Positions 32,780 to 41,444 of a DNA stretch of 63,314 nt are shown piece after piece; the stretch's first letter is position 1; each line of letters begins with the position of its first letter. The position numbers and the translations under genes are program-made. This DNA comes from an uncultured Bacteroidales bacterium (GTDB lineage Bacteria; Bacteroidota; Bacteroidia; Bacteroidales; Muribaculaceae), in assembly GCA_902776955.1 (NCBI GenBank), contig CACYSG010000030.1:1-63314 (forward strand). The letters run 5' to 3'. The notes under the pieces were generated by a model, which was given only the letters and a program-made list of their open reading frames with translations, had not been told where the DNA came from and ran no database searches.

Positions 32780-34309
32780 ATGAAACCTGCTAATATCATA
32801 TTATTTGTTCTGACGTTAGTCCTGGGAGGGCTGACGGCTAACGCACAAACCGGATTGAGGCCACGCGGTGACGTGAATTGTGATTGGGAGGTAACTATCG
32901 CCGATTTCAACGCGATTATCGACTCCATCGTCGGCGGGGTTGAGTATCATGGGCTCTACAACTACGCCATCGACGTTAACGGCGACCGCGAAATCAACAT
33001 TGCCGACATCAACATGGTCATCGATGCCATCATGGGTCACGAACTGCCGCCCATGCCTTCCTTCTCGGGCACCATGCCGGTCCTGTATATCAATACCGAG
33101 GGACACCGCAACATCGACAGCAAGGAGAGTGAGGACTACCTGCACGCCGACTGGTGGCTGGACGCCATGGGCATTGAGGGTTACGACTCCATCGGCTCGC
33201 CCGAAGCGCCTTTGGGCATGGTCATCAAGGGGCGGGGCAACTACACCTGGGACAACTTTGACAAGAAATCCTTCCGCATCAAGCTTGACACCAAGCAGGC
33301 ACCGCTGGGAATGAAGGAAAACCGCCACTTCTGCCTCCTGGCCCATGCCGACGACCACCTGGCCAAACTCAAGAACACCATGGGGTTTGAGTTGAGCCGA
33401 CGCCTAGGACTCGCCTACACCCCCGAACAGGAACCCGTCGAGGTGGTGCTCAACGGCCAGTACATCGGCCTGTATTTCCTCGCCGATAAAATACGCGTGG
33501 GTAAACACCGCGTCAACATCGAGGAACAGCCCGACATGGAGACCAACCCTGCCGTGATTACCGGAGGGTGGTTGCTTGAACTGAACGACTTTGACGGCAC
33601 GGTCATCTATGTGCAGGAACACTATATGGACGGCTGGGATTGGGATGACATGCTCTGTTTCCTGTCGCTAAGCCCCGAGAATCTGTCCAACGCCCAAAAA
33701 AAATACATCCAGAAATTCCTCACCGACGCCAATGTCGCCATCCAGACCGATGACGTGTCCAGCACCGAATGGGAGAAATACATCGACCTTGACTCATTGA
33801 TCGATTACTATATCGTGGGCGAGATCATGGACGACATCGAGCACTTTGCGGGCAGCTGCTACATGCACAAGCACCGCGGTGACTCGGCACGCCTGATATT
33901 CGGCCCGGTGTGGGACTTCGGCAACGCGTTCACGCGCGAGGCCCATTACGGACCCGATTCGGTGGGGCATTTCATCTATGAGCAACCGTCGTTCATCAGG
34001 TCACACTGGATTCAGGAAATGGCCAAGTTCACCCATTTCCAGGAAAAACTCAGGGAACGGTGGACCGAATTTTACGACTCGGGGTTCAACGGCTTGGATA
34101 TCGACACCTTTATTGACGAGTTCGTGGAGCGCATTAGGCCGGCATACGAAGCCGACGTCGCACGCTGGCCAAGCTATGGCATCGATAATCAGAAACGCGA
34201 TTTCTCGCGATACATCCACGCCAAAATCGACTGGCTCAACTCGCAATGGAGCAACGACGACCCAGGTGACGACCCGGGCGATGACCCAGGTGGCGACCCG
34301 ACCGAATAG
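32780..34309 (+). CDS. Secreted dockerin-CotH kinase-fold protein
   Basis: A 509-residue protein. Signal peptide MKPANIILFVLTLVLGGLTANAQ, then two type I dockerin-like Ca-binding repeats (GDVNCDWEVTIADFNAIID and IDVNGDREINIADINMVID, residues about 30-85), then a CotH domain (about 95-470). CotH features are VIKGRGNYTWDNFDKKSFRI, LLAHADDHLAKLKNTMG, VEVVLNGQYIGLYFLADKI and IFGPVWDFGNAF. CotH of Bacillus phosphorylates spore-coat proteins. Here the metal-binding segment reads WDFGNAF, where many members have a second acid (WDxD), so activity is uncertain. The tail is a DDPG repeat. Probably cell-surface or extracellular. It sits between a glycosyltransferase and a TIR element. Confidence 0.83.
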   Translation: MKPANIILFVLTLVLGGLTANAQTGLRPRGDVNCDWEVTIADFNAIIDSIVGGVEYHGLYNYAIDVNGDREINIADINMVIDAIMGHELPPMPSFSGTMPVLYINTEGHRNIDSKESEDYLHADWWLDAMGIEGYDSIGSPEAPLGMVIKGRGNYTWDNFDKKSFRIKLDTKQAPLGMKENRHFCLLAHADDHLAKLKNTMGFELSRRLGLAYTPEQEPVEVVLNGQYIGLYFLADKIRVGKHRVNIEEQPDMETNPAVITGGWLLELNDFDGTVIYVQEHYMDGWDWDDMLCFLSLSPENLSNAQKKYIQKFLTDANVAIQTDDVSSTEWEKYIDLDSLIDYYIVGEIMDDIEHFAGSCYMHKHRGDSARLIFGPVWDFGNAFTREAHYGPDSVGHFIYEQPSFIRSHWIQEMAKFTHFQEKLRERWTEFYDSGFNGLDIDTFIDEFVERIRPAYEADVARWPSYGIDNQKRDFSRYIHAKIDWLNSQWSNDDPGDDPGDDPGGDPTE

Positions 34310-34326
34310 TCCTGCAGGCTTTTCGG

Positions 34327-34666
34327 CAGGGCAACCGCACCAGAATCGGTTGTGCGCGACAAATCATGCTGTGTGTCAGACGCCCAAAGGGCGGCCCATT
34401 GAATAACCCCGGGTAAATCAGACAGCCGAGCGTGAGCGAAGGCACCTGATTCACTGGGGGTATAGAGGTCATCTCCTCGTGTCGCTGAAGGCGACCCCAA
34501 TGTCGAGGACAAGTAAGGGGTCGCCTCCAGCGACATGGATTGTTGCATGCTTATCCCCAGGTAACGCAATCCACTTCGCTATCGCTCAGCGAATTGCGTT
34601 ACCCGGGGTTACTCAGAGGCCACCCTCCGGGTGTTTTTTGCGACACATTTTGGTGCGGTTGTCCTC
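34327..34666. mobile_element. 340-bp non-coding TIR element (MITE-like), copy 2
   Basis: The same element as 31201-31540, in the same orientation and the same 340-bp length, with scattered differences. The left TIR is CAGGGCAACCGCACCAGAAT. The right TIR is eroded (GTTGTCCTC instead of GTTGCCCTG), and no target duplication is visible (left flank …TTTTCGG, right flank GGAACC…). The first internal hairpin is also eroded, while the third (GGTAACGCAAT…ATTGCGTTACC) is kept. This looks older than copy 1. It fills the gap 34310-34731 together with the amylase promoter. Confidence 0.8.
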
Positions 34667-34685
34667 GGGAACCGAGTTTTTTTTG

Positions 34686-34693
34686 TACATTTG
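34686..34693 (+). promoter_or_regulatory. -7 element of the neopullulanase gene
   Basis: TACATTTG, 38 nt before ATG 34732 and 19 nt after the end of the TIR element, so any -33 or operator sequence would lie inside the element. No TGCAAnCGnTTGCA operator is seen here. Confidence 0.6.
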
Positions 34694-34731
34694 CAGCACA
34701 AGATAATAACCATTCAGATATAACCAAAGCG

Positions 34732-36594
34732 ATGAAAAGATTATTCCTCCTGATGGCAGCGGTGACATGCTTATTTGCCGCTCAGGCTGCCAAAGTGAAT
34801 GTGGACCGAATAGAGCCCACCAATTGGTTTGTGGGACTCAATGATCCCAGTGTTCAACTCATGGTCTATGGCCAGGGCATCCGTGATGCCGAGGTCGGTA
34901 TCAACTACCCCGGTGTGGTCATCGACAGCATCGTGCGCATGGACTCGCCCAACTACCTGCTCATCTACCTCAACACCCGTGGCGCACAGCCCGGCACGAT
35001 GGACATCACCTTCAAGCAGGGCAAGAACAAAAAGACTGTGAAATACCAACTCCTGGCCCGCGAGATGAGCGGCGACAAGCGCATGGGCTTCACCAATGCC
35101 GACGTGCTCTATATGCTCATGCCCGACCGCTTTGCCGACGGCAACCCCGCCAATAACCAGGTGCCCGGCATGAGGACTTACAAGAACGACAGGAGCCAGC
35201 CCAGCCTGCGACACGGTGGTGACATCGAGGGCATCCGCCAGCACCTGGACTACTTCACCCAACTCGGCGTTACCGCCCTGTGGTTCACGCCCGTGCTCGA
35301 GAACAACTCTCCCGACGGCCACGGCCACTCGACCTACCACGGCTATGCCACCACCGACTACTATAAGGTGGACCCGCGATTCGGCACCAACGAGGAATAC
35401 CGCCGCCTCATTGACGAGGCTCACAGCCGCGGCCTCAAGGTGGTCATGGACATGATCTTCAACCACTGCGGCGCCCATCACCCCTGGCTCGAGGACATGC
35501 CCAGCAAGGACTGGTTCAATCAGCCCGACTACAAGAACAACTACCTCCAGACCAGCTACAAGCTCACCCCCGTCATGGACCCCTATGCCAGCGAGGTGGA
35601 CCTCAGGGAGACCGTCGAGGGCTGGTTCGTGCCCTCCATGCCCGACCTCAACCATCACAACCCGCACGTGATGAACTACCTGATCCAGAACAGCATCTGG
35701 TGGATTGAAACCGTCGGCATCGATGGCATCCGCATGGACACCTACCCCTATGCCTATGCCGACGCGATGGCCCGCTGGATGAAACGGCTCGACAACGAGT
35801 ATCCCAACTTCAACACCGTGGGCGAGACCTGGGTCGAGAATCCCGCCTATACCGCCGCATGGCAGAAGGGCAACAAGATGGGCAAACCCGAGAGCTACCT
35901 CAAGACGGTGATGGATTTCTCGTTCTATGAGAAACTGGACAGCGCCAGGCACGAGGAGACCGACGGCTGGTGGCGCGGCTACAACCGTGTGTATAACAGC
36001 CTGTGCCTCGATTACCTCTACCCCGACCCGTCGAGCGTGATGGCCTTTATCGAGAACCATGACACCGACCGCTTCCTCCACAACGGGCAGGATGTGGCCT
36101 CGCTCAAGCAGGCCCTGGCCCTGCTGCTTACCATCAAGCGCATCCCGCAACTCTACTACGGCACCGAGGTGCTCATGAACGGTACCAAGGAGATCACCGA
36201 CGGCAACGTCCGCAAGGACTTCCCCGGCGGCTTCCCCGGCGACACCGAGAACGCCTTTACCGCCGAGGGCCGCAATCCCTTGCAGAACGACATGTTCAAC
36301 TGGCTGAGCGCCCTGCTGCACTGGCGACAGGGCAACAAACTCATCACCGACGGCAAGATGACACAATTCATCCCCTACAACGGCATCTACGTCATCGACC
36401 GCTCGCTCAGGGGCCGCCACGCCGTGACCATCCTCAACGGCACGACCGAACCCCGCCAGATGAAGCTGGACCGCTACAGCGAGGTCTTCGGGAACACGGC
36501 ACTCGCCCGCGAGGTGACCTCAGGCACGACGGTCAACCTCACCGACGGCGTGCTCTCGCTCCCCCCGCGAGCCACCCTCGTTCTTGAATTCTGA
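34732..36594 (+). CDS. Periplasmic neopullulanase/cyclomaltodextrinase (GH13, SusA-like)
   Basis: A 620-residue enzyme started at ATG 34732. The frame stays open upstream into the TIR element, but MKRLFLLMAAVTCLFAAQAA is a clear signal peptide at this start. An N-terminal beta domain (about 22-115) of the cyclomaltodextrinase type precedes the GH13 barrel: MPDRFADGNPANN, MDMIFNHCG (region I), GIRMDTYPYAYADA (nucleophile D336), VGETWVE (acid E365), FIENHDTDRF (D444). In B. thetaiotaomicron the SusA homologue hydrolyses imported maltooligosaccharides in the periplasm. It is the likely functional counterpart here, though it stands apart from susCDEF. Confidence 0.92.
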   Translation: MKRLFLLMAAVTCLFAAQAAKVNVDRIEPTNWFVGLNDPSVQLMVYGQGIRDAEVGINYPGVVIDSIVRMDSPNYLLIYLNTRGAQPGTMDITFKQGKNKKTVKYQLLAREMSGDKRMGFTNADVLYMLMPDRFADGNPANNQVPGMRTYKNDRSQPSLRHGGDIEGIRQHLDYFTQLGVTALWFTPVLENNSPDGHGHSTYHGYATTDYYKVDPRFGTNEEYRRLIDEAHSRGLKVVMDMIFNHCGAHHPWLEDMPSKDWFNQPDYKNNYLQTSYKLTPVMDPYASEVDLRETVEGWFVPSMPDLNHHNPHVMNYLIQNSIWWIETVGIDGIRMDTYPYAYADAMARWMKRLDNEYPNFNTVGETWVENPAYTAAWQKGNKMGKPESYLKTVMDFSFYEKLDSARHEETDGWWRGYNRVYNSLCLDYLYPDPSSVMAFIENHDTDRFLHNGQDVASLKQALALLLTIKRIPQLYYGTEVLMNGTKEITDGNVRKDFPGGFPGDTENAFTAEGRNPLQNDMFNWLSALLHWRQGNKLITDGKMTQFIPYNGIYVIDRSLRGRHAVTILNGTTEPRQMKLDRYSEVFGNTALAREVTSGTTVNLTDGVLSLPPRATLVLEF

Positions 36595-36661
36595 CACGAT
36601 CGCCAACCTACAGGAAACAATAAGGCAGATTTAACAATTATTAAGATTCCACCTTAACACC

Positions 36662-36706
36662 AATGCCTAAAAAGGAGCTAATTTTGCACGCTCTTTTTTA
36701 GGCATT
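36662..36706 (+). promoter_or_regulatory. 17-bp palindrome whose loop is a -7 promoter box
   Basis: AATGCCTAAAAAGGAGC (36662-36678) and GCTCTTTTTTAGGCATT (36690-36706) are inverted with a single mismatch. The 11-nt centre is TAATTTTGCAC, which contains the -7 box TAATTTTG (36679-36686). The methyltransferase ATG follows at 36713. This could be an operator for a dimeric repressor covering the promoter. Confidence 0.65.
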
Positions 36707-36712
36707 AGTTTA

Positions 36713-37357
36713 ATGACCAATTTTTTAAGAAAATATTATTCAAACTTTAGACACCCCAAAGGCATCATCGGGAAGTACATTGTCCACAAGATGAACGGCA
36801 AGGGGCATGCGGCACTCGCCGAGTGGACGTTTGCGGGCGTCGACATCGCCAGCGACGCACAGGTTCTCGACATCGGATGCGGAGGCGGCGCCAACGTCAA
36901 GCGGCTGCTCGAGTTGTGCCCCAACGGCATGGTGTCCGGCGTAGACTTCGCCCCAGTCGCCGTCAACAAGTCCAGGAGTTACAACTGGGAGGCCATCAAC
37001 GAGGGCCGATGCAAGATTGTCGGCGGCCACGCCAAGATGCTGCCCTTCTTCAAGGACTTGTTCGACGTGGTAACGGCATTTGAGACCATCTATTACTGGC
37101 ATCCCATCGACGAGTGCCTGGCCGAAGCGCTCAGGGTACTCAAGCCCGGTGGACAATTCATTATTGCCAACGATGCCGATGGCATCGACCCCGTCGGCGA
37201 CAAGTGGGTCGCACGCATCGGCCACATGCGCGTCTACAGCATCGACGAGCTCAAGGACATGCTTACCACGGCAGGTTTCACCGACATCTCGGCCCGACAC
37301 GACGCAAAACGCCACTGCATCTGCGTGACAGCCCATAAACCCCACCCCACACACTAA
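36713..37357 (+). CDS. Class I SAM-dependent methyltransferase
   Basis: A 214-residue cytosolic protein. Motif I VLDIGCGGGANVKRLLELCP binds SAM, GVDFAPVAVNKSR gives the acidic residue of motif II, and VVTAFETIYYWHPIDECLAEALRVLKPGGQFIIAND covers motifs post-II and III. This pattern fits the UbiE/Methyltransf_11 group. The methyl acceptor is unknown. Neighbours (neopullulanase upstream, GH53 on the other strand) do not suggest a substrate. Its promoter is embedded in a strong palindrome, so expression is probably controlled. The leader is very short (about 20 nt). Confidence 0.82.
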   Translation: MTNFLRKYYSNFRHPKGIIGKYIVHKMNGKGHAALAEWTFAGVDIASDAQVLDIGCGGGANVKRLLELCPNGMVSGVDFAPVAVNKSRSYNWEAINEGRCKIVGGHAKMLPFFKDLFDVVTAFETIYYWHPIDECLAEALRVLKPGGQFIIANDADGIDPVGDKWVARIGHMRVYSIDELKDMLTTAGFTDISARHDAKRHCICVTAHKPHPTH

Positions 37358-37388
37358 ATCGAACAAGGCCGGAGTGCATCCTACAAGG

Positions 37389-37640
37389 CTGAAGTACAAT
37401 CAGCTGGGACGGTTTCACTTGAGAGAACGGGTGCCATCAGCTGGGACGCGTTCTTTTGATGGCCAAAGCGAAGCGAAAGATGGTGCAAGCCGAATGCCAT
37501 AATGCTTGCATTAATGGCTAAGGCGTCCCCCTAAATCCAAGAAAAAACAAACTACGAATTACGCCAAATTAGTTTAATTAGCGTAATTCGTAGTTTCTTT
37601 TTTGGGGGGGGACGGCCACGCCAAGGCGAGGCCCTACATC
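37389..37640. repeat. Dispersed repeat cluster (block A, then palindromic block b)
   Basis: Contains CAGCTGGGAC twice, the full GGGTGCCATCAGCTGGGAC block, GCAAGCCGAATGCCATAATG, then an inverted pair AAACTACGAATTACGC / GCGTAATTCGTAGTTT around CAAATTAGTTTAATTA, a G-run, and CCACGCCAAGGCGAGGCCC. It lies between the convergent methyltransferase and GH53 genes. No gene is present. Confidence 0.72.
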
Positions 37641-37660
37641 CGGACGATCATCGTCTCAGG

Positions 37661-39025
37661 CTATCGCTCGACGAAGGATTTAAGTTCGTATAAAGCGGGA
37701 GTCGCGCGGCCGGTCTCGTGGTTCCACAGGCCGGCGTTATACCAGTTGTCATTGACGTGAAGCGTGCTCCAGTAGCTGCCACCCAGGCCGTACTCGTTGG
37801 CCTCGGGGAACCACCAGAACAGGCCCTTGAGGCGGGTATAGGGCTTGAGGCGCGCAATGAGGTCGGCGGTGAACTGGCGCTGTCCCTCGGCGGTCAGCGG
37901 CCACTTTGACGAGTAGTCAATGTCGCCCACCTTGTAGTGATAGCTATAGCCCGTTTCCACGATCATGATATCCTTGTCCTGATAGCTGTTGGACACATTG
38001 TTGAGTGCGTTGGCCAGGATTGCCAAATCCCCGTGGAAATAAGGATAATAGCTCAAGCCGATGATGTCATAGTCCACCTGCTTGTTCCTCATCTGATTGT
38101 AGAAATTGAGCAGGATGTTGACCTTAGCGACACGCTCGGTGTGCAGGATGATTTTAGCGTTGGGACATTCCTCGCGGCAAGCGCGTCCTGCAGCCTTGAG
38201 CAGGTTGGCAAAACGGTCCCAGTTGGCCTCATCGCCCATATAGCACTTCTTCAGGTTGGCAGTTGGCGTCCCCACGGGGCCCCACAGCATGCCGTAGCTG
38301 ATTTCGTTACCCGTCTGGATATAGTCGGGCGTAGCGCCGGCGGCCTTGAGGGCACGCAGGCAGTCACGGGTATATTCATAGATCTTGACCGTCAGTTGCT
38401 CGTCGTCCAGGTTGGCCCACTCGGCGGGCGTATATTGCTTCACAGGGTCGGCCCAGCTGTCGCTGTAGTGGAAGTCGAGCATGAACTGCATGCCGGCCTC
38501 CTTGATGCGTCGTCCCAGCACCTTGACGGTGTCGAGGTTCTGGATGACGCCCTGTCCCTTATCGGCTACCGAGGCGTTGGCGGGGTTGACGAACAGGCGC
38601 ACACGGGCGGCGTTCCAGCCCTGCTGCTTGGTCCAAGTAATGACGTCGTTGATGACCTGGCCATTCACGTCATAGTAGTGGGCATTAGTGATGCCGTAAC
38701 GCAGGGCCATGCGCTGGTGGGACTCATACTTGGTCAACATCGAGATGTCGCCGCCGACGACCGGCCCGTTATAAGGCTCGGGCTGTTCGCCGCCACTCAG
38801 GATGATGCTGATCAATGCGTTCACGTCGCTGATGTTCAACTCCCCATCAGCGTTAATGTCGGCCTCGGCAGTGTATTCATCGGCCAAAATCATGTCGATG
38901 AGCGCATTCAGGTCACTGATGCCCACCTCACCATCGTTGTTGATGTCACCATGCTGAGCAGCACTGGCGCTGACTGCCGTCAACGCCAATGCCAATAGCA
39001 TGAAAATGCTTTTCAGATATCTCAT
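37661..39025 (-). CDS. Arabinogalactan endo-beta-1,4-galactanase (GH53) with N-terminal dockerin
   Basis: A 454-residue secreted enzyme. Signal peptide MRYLKSIFMLLALALTAVSASA, then two dockerin-like repeats (GDINNDGEVGISDLNALID and ADINADGELNISDVNALIS, residues about 25-80), then the GH53 barrel. GH53 hallmarks are FHYSDSWADP, YIQTGNEISYGMLW (acid/base E241) and IMIVETGYSY (nucleophile E357), with a WWFPEANEY-type end. It cuts beta-1,4-galactan side chains of pectin to galactooligosaccharides. It lies 52 nt downstream of the alpha-amylase gene on the same strand with no promoter visible between, so it may be co-expressed under the starch operator. Confidence 0.92.
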   Translation of the reverse strand: MRYLKSIFMLLALALTAVSASAAQHGDINNDGEVGISDLNALIDMILADEYTAEADINADGELNISDVNALISIILSGGEQPEPYNGPVVGGDISMLTKYESHQRMALRYGITNAHYYDVNGQVINDVITWTKQQGWNAARVRLFVNPANASVADKGQGVIQNLDTVKVLGRRIKEAGMQFMLDFHYSDSWADPVKQYTPAEWANLDDEQLTVKIYEYTRDCLRALKAAGATPDYIQTGNEISYGMLWGPVGTPTANLKKCYMGDEANWDRFANLLKAAGRACREECPNAKIILHTERVAKVNILLNFYNQMRNKQVDYDIIGLSYYPYFHGDLAILANALNNVSNSYQDKDIMIVETGYSYHYKVGDIDYSSKWPLTAEGQRQFTADLIARLKPYTRLKGLFWWFPEANEYGLGGSYWSTLHVNDNWYNAGLWNHETGRATPALYELKSFVER

Positions 39026-39077
39026 TCTTTTTTGTTTTCTCTTATCAGTAGTGGATGACTTAATCGTGTCTCTGGAT

Positions 39078-41141
39078 TTATAATGCCAGGATGATGTCGA
39101 TCAGGGCGTTGATGTCGCTGATGCCCAGCTCACCGTCGCCGTTGATGTCGGCTGCCTCGCTATACTCGTCGGCCAGAATCATGCTGATGGCCGCATTCAC
39201 GTCGCTGATACCCACCTCGCCGTCACCGTTGATGTCACCGATGAGGCGGAGATAGGGCAGGTAGATGTCGGTCACGTCATTGATGGTGTATTTGTTGGTC
39301 TGACTCGTCACCTCATAGAATGAAGTCTTCTTGACGTCGGTCACATCGACGGTCTGATGGCTGCCGGCAGTGCTGCCGCCCTGGTTGAACACGAAGTTCA
39401 TGTAGTAATCCTTGCCCGTAATCTGATAGGTGTGATAGTAGAACTTCTCACCCTTCACCACACGGGTGGCCGTGATGGTTTCACCGGGCCAGTTGCCGTT
39501 GAACTGACGGTCGGAGCTGTCCCAGGTGTAGAAGTTCACCATCGGCCAGTTGTTGGGGGCCGTCGTCGGGTCTTTCAGGAAGACCGTGATCTCGTAGGGC
39601 TCAAACGATGCATCATCGATGGTGTAGTTGCGGGTAATCACACCGCTCACGGCGCCGTTGATGAGCAGACCGGCTTTCATCGTGCAGGTCTTGTTGACAT
39701 TGACGGTAGAGCCGCTGGCCACCTTTGTGCCGTTGCTGGCGGTGGGCTGGCTGCCGTCGAGGGTATAGACGATCTGGGCATTATCGGTCTGGCTCACTGC
39801 GGTGAGTGTCATGGCAAAAGCGCCGGGATACTCGCCGCTAGGCTTGCTGGCCCATGCGGTCTCGGTGGTCTTGCTCAGCGCCAGGCGGTAGTTGGTACCG
39901 CTCACCACCGTTACGTAAGTTGCGGGGATACTGTAGGCCGTTCCACCCATGGCGGCAAGAAGGTAGCCACGATCGCCCTGGGTGCGCTGCACATAGTAGT
40001 TGCTGGTAGTACTGTTGGCCATGTTAAAGGAGACGCTCGTGTTGGTGATTCCGGCCAGCTGGCGCGCATAGATCATCTGCTTGATGCTCTCCTTGTAGTT
40101 GAGCCAGTGCTTGAGGAAGATGCAAGGCGTGCCCGGCATCGCCAACAGATAGGCGTTGGCAGCCTCGATGTTGGTGCGGATGGGATCCTGCTGCTCGGTT
40201 GAACTGCGGTACTCGGTATCGTGGTTCTCGACGAAGGTCACGGCATAGCGCTTATAAGCGTTCTGCAGGTTCAGACCCTTGTTTGAGCCAGCGAGGTTAG
40301 ACCACACGCTGCTATTGACAGCATCACGGATGGTGTAGCGGAAGGGGAAGTCGAACGCGGCACTCTGTACCACGCCGTCAACCTTAGTGCCGTCGACCCA
40401 GTTCTTGACGGTCGTCAGGTTACCGTCCCAGAACTCGCCCACCGAGAACTCGGGCTTGGCGGTGGAGTTGTACAGGCCGGTGAACTGAGCGGCATAACCC
40501 TTGGTCATATCGTAGCGGAAGCCCGCATAGCCCAGGTCATTGAGCAGCATGTCCAGATAGGCCTTGACGTTGTTCTGCACATTCTGGCTGCGGTGGTCCA
40601 GGTCGCGCATGCCACCCCAATCCTCGCCGGTGTCGTTGTTGGGGCTCAGCGCGTAGCCGTTGTTAGTCGCCCACTCCAGGGCAGCGCCGCCGTCGTCATT
40701 GCGGCAGATGTCGGTCGACTGGAGCTGATAGGTCACGCCCTTGTAGGTCTCGGCAGGGAAGTTGACCCAGTTGGAAACGTTCTTGCGGTGGTTGATGACC
40801 ACGTCGGCAATGGTGCCGATGCCCTTGCTCTTGAAGGTGTTGATCATCGAACGGAGCTGCGACTCGGTACCGAACGAGCTATTGTAGTTGGTGAACCAGT
40901 ACAGGTCATCATAGCCCATCGACGTGCCGCCGCCACACGAGGCGCTCTGGGGCACCCACACGAGCTTGAAGAACTCGGCCAGTTCGTCGACCTGAGACTC
41001 GAGCTTGGGCCAACGGGAATCGCTGTAGGAATTCCAGTAGAATCCCTGCAACATCACGCCATCATACTTTTCGGGCCAGCCCTGGGCCAGGACCAGCAAT
41101 GGCAACATCACGACAAGTGCTGTAGTAAGAATCTTTTTCAT
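39078..41141 (-). CDS. Secreted multidomain alpha-amylase (GH13) with starch-binding module and C-terminal dockerin
   Basis: A 687-residue enzyme. Signal peptide (MKKILTTALVVMLPLLVLAQG), GH13 barrel (about 25-400) with IADVVINHRK, GFRYDMTKGY (nucleophile D211), VGEFWDG (acid) and FVENHDTEYRS, then a beta domain. A chitobiase-like fn3 segment follows (IVYTLDGSQPTASNGTKV, about 450-510), then a CBM26-like starch-binding module (ITVFLKDP…NWPMVNFYTWDS, about 515-620), and finally two dockerin repeats (GDINGDGEVGISDVNAAIS, ADINGDGELGISDINALID). It would play the role of SusG, although it is not a lipoprotein. The promoter carries the LacI operator 56 nt upstream of its -7 box. Confidence 0.93.
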   Translation of the reverse strand: MKKILTTALVVMLPLLVLAQGWPEKYDGVMLQGFYWNSYSDSRWPKLESQVDELAEFFKLVWVPQSASCGGGTSMGYDDLYWFTNYNSSFGTESQLRSMINTFKSKGIGTIADVVINHRKNVSNWVNFPAETYKGVTYQLQSTDICRNDDGGAALEWATNNGYALSPNNDTGEDWGGMRDLDHRSQNVQNNVKAYLDMLLNDLGYAGFRYDMTKGYAAQFTGLYNSTAKPEFSVGEFWDGNLTTVKNWVDGTKVDGVVQSAAFDFPFRYTIRDAVNSSVWSNLAGSNKGLNLQNAYKRYAVTFVENHDTEYRSSTEQQDPIRTNIEAANAYLLAMPGTPCIFLKHWLNYKESIKQMIYARQLAGITNTSVSFNMANSTTSNYYVQRTQGDRGYLLAAMGGTAYSIPATYVTVVSGTNYRLALSKTTETAWASKPSGEYPGAFAMTLTAVSQTDNAQIVYTLDGSQPTASNGTKVASGSTVNVNKTCTMKAGLLINGAVSGVITRNYTIDDASFEPYEITVFLKDPTTAPNNWPMVNFYTWDSSDRQFNGNWPGETITATRVVKGEKFYYHTYQITGKDYYMNFVFNQGGSTAGSHQTVDVTDVKKTSFYEVTSQTNKYTINDVTDIYLPYLRLIGDINGDGEVGISDVNAAISMILADEYSEAADINGDGELGISDINALIDIILAL

Positions 41142-41171
41142 TTTATGAATAGTTTTAATGGTTATATGTCA

Positions 41172-41201
41172 CAAAATTAACAAATTATCGTCAAATACAA
41201 A
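41172..41201 (-). promoter_or_regulatory. Promoter of the amylase-GH53 unit
   Basis: On the minus strand TAATTTTG (41172-41179). The nearest TTTG (41198-41201) is 18 nt upstream, slightly off the usual spacing. The ATG is 31 nt downstream. Confidence 0.62.
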
Positions 41202-41235
41202 AAAACACAGAAAATATCTTTAAAAAAAATCACTG

Positions 41236-41249
41236 TGCAATCGTTTGCA
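41236..41249. promoter_or_regulatory. LacI-family operator TGCAATCGTTTGCA (amylase)
   Basis: Palindromic TGCAA-n-CG-n-TTGCA. The gap to the -7 box (41172-41179) is 56 nt. It is nearly identical to the site at 49139-49152. Confidence 0.8.
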
Positions 41250-41332
41250 GCCCTCCCGACGCCCCGACATCACAATCACGAGGCATTTGTTCCATTAGTA
41301 TCCGGCAAAATGCATTGGTGTAGAAGCCACAG

Positions 41333-41440
41333 GATGTAGGGCCTCGCCTTGGCGTGGCCTTGCCTCACGCTAAGGCGCCAAGACGCTAAGATAACGTGAA
41401 TTTGACGAAATTAAAGTACTGATACTCAATGTTTTTAGTC
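41333..41440. repeat. Dispersed repeat fragments upstream of the amylase
   Basis: GTAGGGCCTCGCCTTGGCGTG (block shared with about 6990 and 12989) is joined to CTCACGCTAAGGCGCCAAGA, the end of the CACGCTAAG composite repeat, and a tail CTGATACTCAATG similar to about 3270-3280. Confidence 0.6.
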
Positions 41441-41444
41441 TGTA

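Noticed and set aside
34540-34731. Longer neopullulanase start inside the TIR element
   Set aside because: The signal peptide begins at 34732 and the -7 box is at 34686-34693.
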